Positions 7,544-13,846 of a DNA stretch of 27,462 bases are shown piece by piece (the first letter of the stretch is position 1; each line of letters starts with the position of its first letter). The notes below the pieces were generated by a model that saw only the letters and a list, made by a program, of their open reading frames with translations, was not told the DNA's origin and did no database searches. Position numbers and translations under genes: made by a program. This DNA is from a virus. Where the stretch lies: IMG/VR virus record IMGVR_UViG_3300049847_000305, positions 1-27,462 of that record. One strand, given 5' to 3'.

Positions 7544-9502
7544 TTAACCAACTACGGGAGGCACTGTTGGGATGATTGGCGGGGGTACGTTGAGGGTGTT
7601 GTTGACTTGAGTCCCGCCACCGCCCATGCCGGGCTGGGGAGGGGGAGCGCCCATTTCAGGACCGGGAGGCGGACCCATCGGAGCCGGGGGAGGAGCCTGC
7701 ATTGCGGCCATCTGAGCGGTCGCGGTGTCAATGAGGTTGCGCAACAGAGACAGACGCTCTTCAGGGCAGTTGCGGTGACGTGCGTACAGGTACTGAGACG
7801 TAGCCCTGGTAATGAGCAGGGAGATATTCTGGTACGGCTCCAGCGGCTGTACGGTGGGCTCGTCGTCGTCCAGAATCTTGCTGATGGTTGCGTCTACGTC
7901 GTCAATCATGGCGTTGACAAGGTTCGTTTCCGCCTCAACGTCCGGGTATTCCAAGAGCCGTTGAGCCACGGCCTTGTCGATGAACCCGTCCTGCATCATT
8001 TCCTTGACCTTCTGGTATCGGGCCGAGGGGGTCTGAGGCAAGGACGAAACAGGCCACATCTGCATGATGTAGGCATCGCGCTCCAGGTCGATAGCCGCCC
8101 AGTCAACTTCGAGCAGGTCCCGTCTACCCGGCACGAGAACCTTGTACGACTTCCATCCATACTGCTTGGTGATAAGTTCGATGGCCAGGTCTGCATAGTC
8201 GAGGAAGAACTGCTCCCACTCCTGGTGCACGGGCGCGAAGCGTTCCGATTCGATGTCGCTGTATTCACGCAAAGCCACGGCCGCGTCCAGACCCGCGGGC
8301 TTCTTCGAGGCGGCGCTCAGCTCCGAGATACCACACTCCTGGAAGGCCTGTTGACGGAGTTGGGTAACGTAGTTGAACTCCTCTGGGGCGATGACATTGT
8401 GAGCCGCATCCTGAGGCATGGCCCCGGTGTACATGACGATGTCCCCCCCATCGTTATTCGTCAGATGGCTAGGGACAATCTTAGAGCCGATTTGCACATA
8501 GGTTCGGCCTTTGCCCTTCCTGTGCATCTGTCGGCTGATAGAGCGTACGGTACGGTTGAGTTCCACCTGGATGGGCTGCACGGTCTCGATGACGCCCTTG
8601 CCCCAGAACCCGGTAGTGCGTTGCTTGAATCGGAAAGTTACGAAGGGGAACTTGCAAATATTCCACCGCTCTTCGAGCAGCGCGCACCCGTCAATGGCGA
8701 TGACGTGTTTCCCGTCCTTGGCCTTCTTCCCACTGGGAAGGTGCCACGCTTCCCACACTTCGATGGTATTCTCGACCGTCTCCGGCTGTCCGTTGTTGAC
8801 GCTCTCGATTTTCGAGGACTTTCCTGCGTCCATGATGGCTTGGGCGTGCTTGGGGAAGAGCCGGCAGAGGATGTCACGAGCCACGTACTTCAGGCGAATC
8901 AGTTGACGCGGTGCGGCATTAGCTCCGTCTAGGTCGTCGATGAGAATCTCGTTCGGGAGCACGCGCTCGCACCCGAGTTTCCCATCCTCATCCTCAAACA
9001 CCTGGAGAAACCCGGTTCCGAACTCGCACCCGTCGACGAAGACCTGGCGAGCCTTGCGGTACACCTGGGTCTCGTAGAAGAACCCGCGGCTCCACTTGTC
9101 CAGCGCCCTGCCCTTGATTTGACCTGCCCATGAGGCGCCACTTGTGAGGAACGAGGGACGGGGACGGTTCTTCGTCACCTTCGCCGTCAACGTGTCTACG
9201 CACGAGGCGCCCACATTGAGCGACATCATGCCGGTGGAGGTCATGATTTGACGAGCTACCGCGGAGTCGTAGTCCCGGCCGTTGAGCGAGTCGAAGTCGC
9301 AGTTCTCATACAGACGAGCGTGACGCACCATGGCCGCGTGCCGGTCCCCTGCCGAGTTGAGAAGGCTAGTGCCGGTGTCGACGACGCTCTGAGCCACCTC
9401 GTCCCCATCGACTTCCCACCACCGAGAGCGAACGTACCCGGCTCGACCTCTCTTGTCCGGCTTTTCAGGGTGTTTCACTACGTCCCGGTAATCTTCCGCC
9501 AT
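7544..9502 (-). CDS. Portal protein
   Basis: The portal forms the dodecameric ring through which DNA is packaged and to which the tail attaches. I choose the ATG at 9502, which follows CAGGAG with a 5-base spacer; an upstream GTG at 9508 is too close to that site. The 652-residue product has the usual portal progression: an N-terminal wing (RHAAMVRHARLYENCDF, SCVDTLTAKVTKNRPRPSF), a stem region (PFVTFRFKQRTTGFWGKGVIE, VQPIQVELNRTVRSISRQ) and a helical crown (ERFAPVHQEWEQFFLDYADLAIELI). The last 55 residues are a Pro/Gly/Met-rich tail (APPPAPMGPPPGPEMGAPP) that is probably disordered. It is followed by the scaffold and preceded by terminase genes, as expected. Confidence 0.87.
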   Translation of the reverse strand: MAEDYRDVVKHPEKPDKRGRAGYVRSRWWEVDGDEVAQSVVDTGTSLLNSAGDRHAAMVRHARLYENCDFDSLNGRDYDSAVARQIMTSTGMMSLNVGASCVDTLTAKVTKNRPRPSFLTSGASWAGQIKGRALDKWSRGFFYETQVYRKARQVFVDGCEFGTGFLQVFEDEDGKLGCERVLPNEILIDDLDGANAAPRQLIRLKYVARDILCRLFPKHAQAIMDAGKSSKIESVNNGQPETVENTIEVWEAWHLPSGKKAKDGKHVIAIDGCALLEERWNICKFPFVTFRFKQRTTGFWGKGVIETVQPIQVELNRTVRSISRQMHRKGKGRTYVQIGSKIVPSHLTNNDGGDIVMYTGAMPQDAAHNVIAPEEFNYVTQLRQQAFQECGISELSAASKKPAGLDAAVALREYSDIESERFAPVHQEWEQFFLDYADLAIELITKQYGWKSYKVLVPGRRDLLEVDWAAIDLERDAYIMQMWPVSSLPQTPSARYQKVKEMMQDGFIDKAVAQRLLEYPDVEAETNLVNAMIDDVDATISKILDDDEPTVQPLEPYQNISLLITRATSQYLYARHRNCPEERLSLLRNLIDTATAQMAAMQAPPPAPMGPPPGPEMGAPPPQPGMGGGGTQVNNTLNVPPPIIPTVPPVVG

Positions 9503-9504
9503 GG

Positions 9505-9747
9505 TCACTCCTGAGCGTCAATAGCTCGGCCGTAGGTTTCGAACTGTTCTCGGTAGGTAAGGCCGTCTTTTCCGACCTTAGCCTTCAGGGTTTCTTGTGG
9601 AATGTCAACATCGGGCACGCTAAATGCATCTGCAGGTTCCGAGCCTAGCACAATCTCGATGTCTCCGCACTTCAATGAAAGCACGCCTTTAGAGCGCATC
9701 CACTCAGTCAAACTCGTCAGCTCCGTAATCCTGGTCCCACCACTCAT
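9505..9747 (-). CDS. Small protein overlapping the end of terminase
   Basis: The ATG at 9747 is preceded by AGGAG with a 7-base spacer, an excellent ribosome binding site, so I use it although the frame is open further upstream inside the terminase gene. The 80-residue protein overlaps the last 44 bases of the large terminase gene in another frame and ends 2 bases before the portal ATG. It begins MSGGTRITELTSLTEWMRSKG and includes a short beta pair (VLSLKCGDIEIVLG) and a charged C-terminus. I do not recognise it. Its position between terminase and portal suggests a packaging or assembly accessory. Confidence 0.65.
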   Translation of the reverse strand: MSGGTRITELTSLTEWMRSKGVLSLKCGDIEIVLGSEPADAFSVPDVDIPQETLKAKVGKDGLTYREQFETYGRAIDAQE

Positions 9748-12139
9748 CTGGATTCTCCTGTCGTGAAAGTAGTTCTTCGTCCCGCGCTTCGATGACTTCT
9801 CCAATGGGAGGCTCTTCTTTGAACTCCGTGAAGTCAATGTAGTTGAGTGCTTTCCTCCAGGAGTACAATCCGGCGTCACAATTCGAAACCAGAATGCCGT
9901 TAGCGAAGTACTCAGGGCATCCCGCTACGGTCAACGCGTAGACGACAGCAGTTCCTTTGCTTGCTGTATTTACTGACTGTGAAGGGCTTTCCGCACTTGC
10001 CACAAACTCGTTCAATGTTGTCAATGCCAGAGAGTCTACGTTCTCGGGAGTGCCATCGCTGTGAACACTTCGTAGTGCAGAAGAGACGTTCCTCAGTCCC
10101 CTCGAAAGATACTCCGCACCCTTTGCACTCATGGGTACTGCGTGGCTTGTTAGCGGCGACACGAATACCGTGGGCACGGTGCCACTCGAGTCCTTCAGCT
10201 GAGGCGTGCCACTCAGGAGCTTTGAGTCTTGCTGCCTCGAGTCCTCGACGCATCCGCTCGGGGTGTAGCTGCCACTGTTTGCGCCCGTGCTCAGCGAGGT
10301 GCTCTCTTCCTGGCTTACACTCAAGATTCTCGATGGAGTTGTTGAAGGGGTTTTCGTCTCGGTGGTGGATATGATGACGCTTGGGAATGGGCCCGTGAAC
10401 GCTCTCGTAGATGACCCGGTGCAGCCACATTGGGCGCCCAGACACAGTTCGTTTATAGTACACCCGGTCCCCTCGTTTGGTTGACTCCGGGTATCGGTAC
10501 CACTTAAACCCACCCCATTCGACGATTCTGGCGTTTTCCATGCGTAAAACACTACGTCGGTGTCGAGAACTTCGTCAAGCCTCACCCAACCTCTGCCTGT
10601 AAGCACCGGGTGTTCGGGAGTTCCAGTGAGCCCGAACCGAGTGATGACCTCTGCCTCTGGAAGCTGAGCGTGTTTGATGACTGGGTTCCACCCGCTCCGG
10701 GTAAGGACCATGTCCCCTAGCCTGATGTCTTCGATGTTCGTCCAGCCTTTACTGGTGAGGACGAGGGTGCCGGCTACGAAGCACCGATGGTTAGGAAATC
10801 TAGGGTCTTCGCCTGGGGGCTTGCCAGAATCCGGGTCCCAGTTCGGGTCTTTGGGGAGGGAGCTGTATTCCTGGGCGAGCCCTCCCCCGCGCTGGACCTT
10901 GATGCGACCGGTAACGAAGTCGTCGTTCATGAGGCGCACGTGCTCAAGCTTCTCGGTCTTCTTGGCCGCCTCGAAGACCTGGCTGTAGCGAGACATGACG
11001 TCTTCGACGTACATCCTACCGCCACCGCCCGTGTCCGCTACCTTGGCGATGAAGTTCATCCCGAGCTTCTCCCACCGCTCAATGACTTCCATCACCTCTT
11101 CCGCGCGAGCGCCCGATTTAGACCATGAGCCCGCCTCGTAGAGTTCCCTGCGTTCGGGATGCCAGCCCCATGCAACGAGTGCCATGTCGTCCCGGAAGCC
11201 CAAGTCCCACCCAAGCACGTGCTGCCACCCCGGTCCCCATGGCTGAACTTCCGCAAGGGTAAAGGTGTTGCGCACCTCGTTGAACTTGTAGAAGAGGACC
11301 CCGTCGTCCTTGACCCACTGCCCCAGGTACTCGCGCACGTACGTGGGGTTGTCGATGGCCCACGAGCGCTTCTTTCGGATGTTGGCGAGTTCCACGGCCG
11401 CATGGGGGAGGTGGGGGTTGTCGAGAAGACTCCACCGATGGCAGGACCAGCCCGCCCCTATGCGTTCCTTCTCGTCTTCCCCTACCTCGTTCTTGGCCCC
11501 GGTCGAGACTTCCTGCCCTTCGCTCAGCCACTGCCCAGAGAGGGTAGGACCTCCAGTGATGCTATACCAGTAACCGGTAGGCACTGGCCCGGGGGTTCCT
11601 TCCATGCACATCGTACCCTGCATGTCGAAGAGGCACGGTTCCGCGACGTCTTCGACGAGCGACTTGAGAAACGGCCCGAAAAGCTGGCTTTCGAGGATGA
11701 CTTCAAGGATGGTCTTGTCGCCGCGCTTCCTCTGAGCCGACTGGTCCTTGTCCGCACCCACGAATCGAATCTCCGAGCCGTTCTGAAGCTTGATGGTGAG
11801 TTCGGTCTCGTGGGTGCTGATGGGTATTTTGTGCCTGGCTGCAACGAAGATGAACTCCTGCCACAGCATCTGCTTTACACGAAGTCGAGTGATGCCCCAG
11901 ATGCGGATGAGACTGTGGGGCTTCTTGAGCGCCTCCATGAAGCAGTAACGCGGCCACATCGACGTCTTACCGGCACGACGAGTGCAGATGGCCGCCTTGT
12001 TCCGGGAAGGGTCCTTGACGAAGCGAAGCTGCCTGTCGAAGAGTTCCCGCTCGATGCCCTCGCATACCGCGTCTGCCGACGCACGAGCCTTGGCCCGTCG
12101 TGCCATCTCTTCGGCGGCTTTGCGAGGGTCGAGCTTCAT
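9704..12139 (-). CDS. Terminase large subunit, intein-containing precursor
   Basis: This is the ATPase-nuclease that translocates and cuts DNA at the portal. The 811-residue precursor has an ATPase domain with a Walker A motif TRRAGKT at residues 53-59 and a probable Walker B around VILESQLF (146-153). An RNase H-like nuclease domain follows, with D312 in LGWDLGFRDD, D369 in AKVADTGGGG and D755 in CDAGLYSWR. Residues 453-753 are an intein inserted immediately before the last nuclease Asp, between FPNHR and CDAG. Excision would give a mature protein of 510 residues, normal for the family. The ATG at 12139 abuts the TAA of the upstream gene. Insertion at a conserved active-site position is typical for inteins, because imprecise loss is lethal to the enzyme. 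Confidence 0.9.
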   Translation of the reverse strand: MKLDPRKAAEEMARRAKARASADAVCEGIERELFDRQLRFVKDPSRNKAAICTRRAGKTSMWPRYCFMEALKKPHSLIRIWGITRLRVKQMLWQEFIFVAARHKIPISTHETELTIKLQNGSEIRFVGADKDQSAQRKRGDKTILEVILESQLFGPFLKSLVEDVAEPCLFDMQGTMCMEGTPGPVPTGYWYSITGGPTLSGQWLSEGQEVSTGAKNEVGEDEKERIGAGWSCHRWSLLDNPHLPHAAVELANIRKKRSWAIDNPTYVREYLGQWVKDDGVLFYKFNEVRNTFTLAEVQPWGPGWQHVLGWDLGFRDDMALVAWGWHPERRELYEAGSWSKSGARAEEVMEVIERWEKLGMNFIAKVADTGGGGRMYVEDVMSRYSQVFEAAKKTEKLEHVRLMNDDFVTGRIKVQRGGGLAQEYSSLPKDPNWDPDSGKPPGEDPRFPNHRCFVAGTLVLTSKGWTNIEDIRLGDMVLTRSGWNPVIKHAQLPEAEVITRFGLTGTPEHPVLTGRGWVRLDEVLDTDVVFYAWKTPESSNGVGLSGTDTRSQPNEGTGCTINELCLGAQCGCTGSSTRAFTGPFPSVIISTTETKTPSTTPSRILSVSQEESTSLSTGANSGSYTPSGCVEDSRQQDSKLLSGTPQLKDSSGTVPTVFVSPLTSHAVPMSAKGAEYLSRGLRNVSSALRSVHSDGTPENVDSLALTTLNEFVASAESPSQSVNTASKGTAVVYALTVAGCPEYFANGILVSNCDAGLYSWRKALNYIDFTEFKEEPPIGEVIEARDEELLSRQENPDEWWDQDYGADEFD
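9881..10783 (-). mobile_element. Intein in the terminase large subunit (301 residues)
   Basis: The intein starts at Cys453 of the precursor with block A (CFVAGTLVLTSKGWTNIEDI), has block B at TGTPEHPVLTGRGW with the conserved Thr and His, and ends with block F/G (VYALTVAGCPEYFANGILVSN) followed by the +1 extein residue Cys754. These are Hint-domain splicing blocks of the Cys/Cys class. The residue before the terminal Asn is Ser rather than the usual His, which is tolerated in some inteins but could slow splicing. Between blocks B and F the terminase frame encodes about 200 Ser/Thr-rich residues with no endonuclease motif; the endonuclease is instead in another frame of the same DNA (9912-10541). 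Confidence 0.88.
9912..10541 (-). CDS. HNH homing endonuclease nested out of frame inside the terminase intein
   Basis: The 209-residue protein is read one base back (-1) relative to the terminase frame and lies wholly inside the intein DNA. It begins MENARIVEWGGFKWYRYPES, like free-standing phage HNH proteins, and has the catalytic core with H41, IHH at 58-60, N68 and N72 (HHIHHRDENPFNNSIENLE). Two C-terminal zinc-ribbon-like units follow: C139/C142/C155/C159 and C180/C183/C198/C199. The last 13 codons overlap DNA that encodes intein block F. HNH enzymes of this type make the break that copies a mobile element into an empty allele. No good Shine-Dalgarno sequence precedes the ATG, so translation may be weak, coupled, or arise by frameshifting. 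The reading frame is clearly the selected one. Confidence 0.85.
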   Translation of the reverse strand: MENARIVEWGGFKWYRYPESTKRGDRVYYKRTVSGRPMWLHRVIYESVHGPIPKRHHIHHRDENPFNNSIENLECKPGREHLAEHGRKQWQLHPERMRRGLEAARLKAPEWHASAEGLEWHRAHGIRVAANKPRSTHECKGCGVSFEGTEERLFCTTKCSQRWHSRERRLSGIDNIERVCGKCGKPFTVSKYSKQRNCCRLRVDRSGMP

Positions 12140-12394
12140 TTACTTCTTCGCGGGGGCCGGGGCGGGTACGTCCTTGACCTCGAACGTGGCGATGTTCGAC
12201 ATAGGTACGTAACGGGTGGTGGGTTTACCGTTGAGGGTGCGGGTAAGCTTGACGAAGGCCTGGGCGTCGTCTAGCTCGATGACGGTCCCGCCTGCTCCTG
12301 GTCGGTCTCCTACGCCGTTGGGGTTGTCGTTGGCGCTTTGGATGGAACCGCCGAAGTTCACTACGTTCACGAACTGCACGAAACTGAGTCGCAT
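12140..12394 (-). CDS. Small conserved-looking protein before terminase
   Basis: The 84-residue product is predicted mainly beta (MRLSFVQFVNVVNFGGSI, GGTVIELDDAQAFVKLTRTL, YVPMSNIATFEVKD) and ends in an Ala/Pro/Lys tail. AAAGGTAA lies just before the ATG at 12394, and the TAA stop directly abuts the terminase ATG, so the two genes are probably translationally coupled. I do not recognise a family. A small beta-barrel with strand-rich sequence could be a nucleic-acid or protein-binding accessory, but no function can be claimed. Confidence 0.7.
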   Translation of the reverse strand: MRLSFVQFVNVVNFGGSIQSANDNPNGVGDRPGAGGTVIELDDAQAFVKLTRTLNGKPTTRYVPMSNIATFEVKDVPAPAPAKK

Positions 12395-12397
12395 GGG

Positions 12398-12799
12398 TTA
12401 CCTTTCTACGAGGTACGGGTTGAAGGTGAGGTTGTTGTGGGTTGCAAAGAGCTGGCCCACCTTGTCGGTTCCGTGACTGTAGCAGGTGGCACGGTTTCTG
12501 ACTAGGCCGGTCCCGATTCCAAGTCTCCTGTACGGGACTTTGACGTACACGTAGTGGGCGCAGTTGGCCCTTGTGTCGATGCACGCCCACCCTAGAATCT
12601 CGTCGGGAGCTTCGGGGAAGTAGGCGATGAGCGTCATACTCTTGGAGAGTAACCTGTCGATTCTCCTGTCCTGTTCCGTGATGTACACGGGTCGGCTTAC
12701 TAACTTCTTGGCGAATAACTTCCAGTAAGACGTATGCCAAGAAGAGTGCACGAAGACGGCATCGTCACTGTTCATCGTCCTTAGTGTCGGAACTGACAT
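12398..12799 (-). CDS. GNAT-fold acetyltransferase-like protein
   Basis: The 133-residue protein has the layout of small phage-encoded GNAT proteins: an N-terminal strand and helix (PTLRTMNSDDAVFVHSSW), a strand ending LGWACID (69-75), a strand HYVYVKVPY, and the acetyl-CoA pyrophosphate-binding signature RRLGIGTG at residues 91-98 (R-x-x-G-x-G). The ATG at 12799 has GAGG 8 bases upstream and keeps the first strand; a second ATG at 12775 would remove it and has poor spacing. It overlaps the end of the upstream gene by 35 bases. Substrate is unknown. Such proteins occur in terminase neighbourhoods of other phages, but a role in packaging has not, to my knowledge, been shown. Confidence 0.72.
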   Translation of the reverse strand: MSVPTLRTMNSDDAVFVHSSWHTSYWKLFAKKLVSRPVYITEQDRRIDRLLSKSMTLIAYFPEAPDEILGWACIDTRANCAHYVYVKVPYRRLGIGTGLVRNRATCYSHGTDKVGQLFATHNNLTFNPYLVER

Positions 12800-13250
12800 T
12801 CAACAGGCCTCTTTCTTTCCTGATGCGTTCGAGGAAGGGTGCGGCGGCTGCCTCGATGTCTGCATCGCTCAGCGCTGTGTACTGGGCGAGGTCCTCCGCG
12901 TCCTGTTCTACCTTCATCATCTCGGTGGCTGCAACTGCCTTACCATGCATAAACTCGAATACGTCCTTTGCCGCGGTGCGTTGCGTTTCGATGGAGGGTA
13001 CAACCCAGTCGCTTTCGGTACCATCAGGAAGCTTGGTCTTCTGTGGGTGCCCATTAGCAATGTTGATGAGTACACGGAGCATGTCCATCCCATTGTCTGT
13101 GCAGTCCCGAGCCAGCTTACGCCAGTGAGTGAGGTTGGGCCTCATCATAGCGGGCATCGTGGCCCTCCCTACTACTCGGTTGTTCTCATCTCTCTTCACG
13201 AGCACGGGCCCTTGGGCGGTGATGACTGGGGCTTTCTTGAAGATGGACAT
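12765..13250 (-). CDS. Putative terminase small subunit
   Basis: This 161-residue, mostly helical protein is the first gene of the virion operon and lies upstream of the large terminase, the normal place of the small terminase that recognises the packaging site. It contains a basic N-terminal part (VKRDENNRVVGRATM), a central helical unit (LTHWRKLARDCTDNGMDMLRVLINIANG), and a segment TQRTAAKDVFEFMHGKAVAATEM that resembles the oligomerisation region of small terminases, where 'AAK...' is followed by a 'GKPV/GKAV' turn. The C-terminus is acidic. The ribosome binding site at 13250 is weak. The call rests on position and pattern; no definite helix-turn-helix is seen. Confidence 0.6.
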   Translation of the reverse strand: MSIFKKAPVITAQGPVLVKRDENNRVVGRATMPAMMRPNLTHWRKLARDCTDNGMDMLRVLINIANGHPQKTKLPDGTESDWVVPSIETQRTAAKDVFEFMHGKAVAATEMMKVEQDAEDLAQYTALSDADIEAAAAPFLERIRKERGLLNVSSDTKDDEQ

Positions 13251-13317
13251 GGCTCTGGACTATGCAACACCCGCGCCAAAAACGCAATTTGTCACTCTAT
13301 TGCAAGGGACGGGCCGC

Positions 13318-13337
13318 GATTTAAATTGATTTAAATC
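13318..13337. repeat. Double GATTTAAAT repeat, possible operator
   Basis: GATTTAAATTGATTTAAATC contains two copies of GATTTAAAT offset by 10 bp, one helical turn, and each copy is nearly palindromic. It lies in the leader of the virion operon between the promoter-like units and the first gene, where a regulator could block or modulate transcription. Confidence 0.5.
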
Positions 13338-13364
13338 ACCCAAATGCCCCGAGAAACAATCCGG

Positions 13365-13392
13365 GTAATAATGTTTCTAAGTGCCGGTCCAG
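13365..13392 (-). promoter_or_regulatory. Leftward promoter-like unit 1
   Basis: On the minus strand this reads CTGGAC, 9 bases, then GAAACATTATTAC. The last six bases (TATTAC) resemble a -10 element, and CTGGAC sits 16 bases upstream at the -35 place. It is the unit nearest the first virion gene; the start site would fall near 13358, giving a leader of about 108 bases. Units 2 and 3 and the site at 18565-18592 share the same 28-base layout. Confidence 0.55.
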
Positions 13393-13422
13393 GGGTTGCG
13401 CTAGCCTACGTCTCGTAACAAC

Positions 13423-13450
13423 GTAATAATGTTTCCAAAAACCGACCCAG
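13423..13450 (-). promoter_or_regulatory. Leftward promoter-like unit 2
   Basis: On the minus strand this reads CTGGGT, CGGTTTTTG, then GAAACATTATTAC. It is 58 bp (two times 29) from unit 1 and 29 bp from unit 3, and is nearly identical to unit 3. It could be an additional promoter or an activator site that includes the core motif. Confidence 0.55.
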
Positions 13451-13451
13451 A

Positions 13452-13479
13452 GTAATAATGTTTCCAAAAATCGACCTAG
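13452..13479 (-). promoter_or_regulatory. Leftward promoter-like unit 3
   Basis: On the minus strand this reads CTAGGT, CGATTTTTG, then GAAACATTATTAC. It differs from unit 2 at only a few positions, all outside the core. Exact conservation of the 13-base core in all three units, compared with drift in the flanks, indicates selection on the core. Confidence 0.55.
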
Positions 13480-13537
13480 AGTTTGTGCGGGCTCGCGCCA
13501 CCTTCACCTCCCCCACCGTCACCAGTCGACCCGGTTT

Positions 13538-13680
13538 TTGGCATGACCCTTGCTACTGCATGGCACGTGCCAAAAAAGCTGGCACCCCGCTTGCATGAGC
13601 ACATCTCATGCCAACCCTTGGCACATCACTTGCACTTACTTAGCACTATGCATGCCACTACTACGGCGGGGGTCTTGCAT
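13538..13680 (+). promoter_or_regulatory. Tandem array of four sigma-54-type (-24/-12) sites
   Basis: Four sites with the invariant GG-N10-GC spacing occur at GG positions 13540, 13581, 13620 and 13665. They read TTGGCATGACCCTTGCT, CTGGCACCCCGCTTGCAT, TTGGCACATCACTTGCA and a weaker CGGCGGGGGTCTTGCAT. The third fits the sigma-54 consensus (YTGGCAC-N5-TTGCW) almost perfectly. Spacing is 39-45 bp, and each unit is followed by a partly conserved CATGCC or GTGCCA. All would transcribe rightward. The same DNA can be described as a degenerate tandem repeat, so a binding-site array for another protein is an alternative. Confidence 0.5.
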
Positions 13681-13696
13681 TAGCAAGAGGAGTGCC

Positions 13697-13741
13697 ATGA
13701 CGCATCGAGTCATCGGCCCAGTTCTTGGTTTGACTACATAA
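13697..13741 (+). CDS. Very short SD-led reading frame, possible leader peptide
   Basis: An ATG at 13697 is preceded by AGAGGAG with a 4-base spacer and opens a 14-codon frame (MTHRVIGPVLGLTT) ending in TAA. It lies just after the fourth sigma-54-type site. The good ribosome binding site is the only support; no attenuator-like codon run is seen. It may be a leader peptide or chance. Confidence 0.25.
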   Translation: MTHRVIGPVLGLTT

Positions 13742-13756
13742 GTACACCTTTACCAC

Positions 13757-13774
13757 ATTTAATGCACATTAAAT
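13757..13774. repeat. Inverted repeat ATTTAATG-CA-CATTAAAT
   Basis: Two perfect 8-base arms are separated by 2 bases in an AT-rich stretch. Size and symmetry fit a dimeric regulator's operator. Confidence 0.55.
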
Positions 13775-13804
13775 ACATCGGATAATCAAACTATATTAGC
13801 CATA

Positions 13805-13827
13805 ATTGCGCACCGCGTTAACGCAAT
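13805..13827. repeat. Nested inverted repeat around GCGTTAACGC
   Basis: ATTGCG (13805-13810) and CGCAAT (13822-13827) form an inverted repeat, and a perfect 10-bp palindrome GCGTTAACGC lies at 13815-13824 partly inside it. It could be an operator or a small hairpin in the presumed origin. Confidence 0.45.
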
Positions 13828-13830
13828 CCT

Positions 13831-13846
13831 ACTGTAATATTACAGT
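13831..13846. repeat. Perfect 16-bp palindrome ACTGTAATATTACAGT
   Basis: The 16 bases equal their own reverse complement, and a half-site-like TTGTAATATCA recurs near 14243, just before the early genes. This is a strong candidate operator for a dimeric repressor, though no repressor gene is seen in the window. Confidence 0.6.

Noticed and set aside
7607-8932. A 441-codon open frame on the plus strand opposite the portal gene
   Set aside because: It is antisense to a clear portal gene with a good start, lacks a ribosome binding site, and its translation has no recognisable domain. It is a by-product of codon bias in the portal gene.
11159-12274. A 371-codon plus-strand frame opposite the large terminase
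   Set aside because: It is antisense to the conserved ATPase domain and its translation shows no motif or operon context.
13365-13480. Repeats with 29-bp spacing, resembling the size of a CRISPR array
   Set aside because: The copies are directly adjacent or separated by one repeat length, there are no variable spacers, and no cas genes are present. They read better as promoter-like units.
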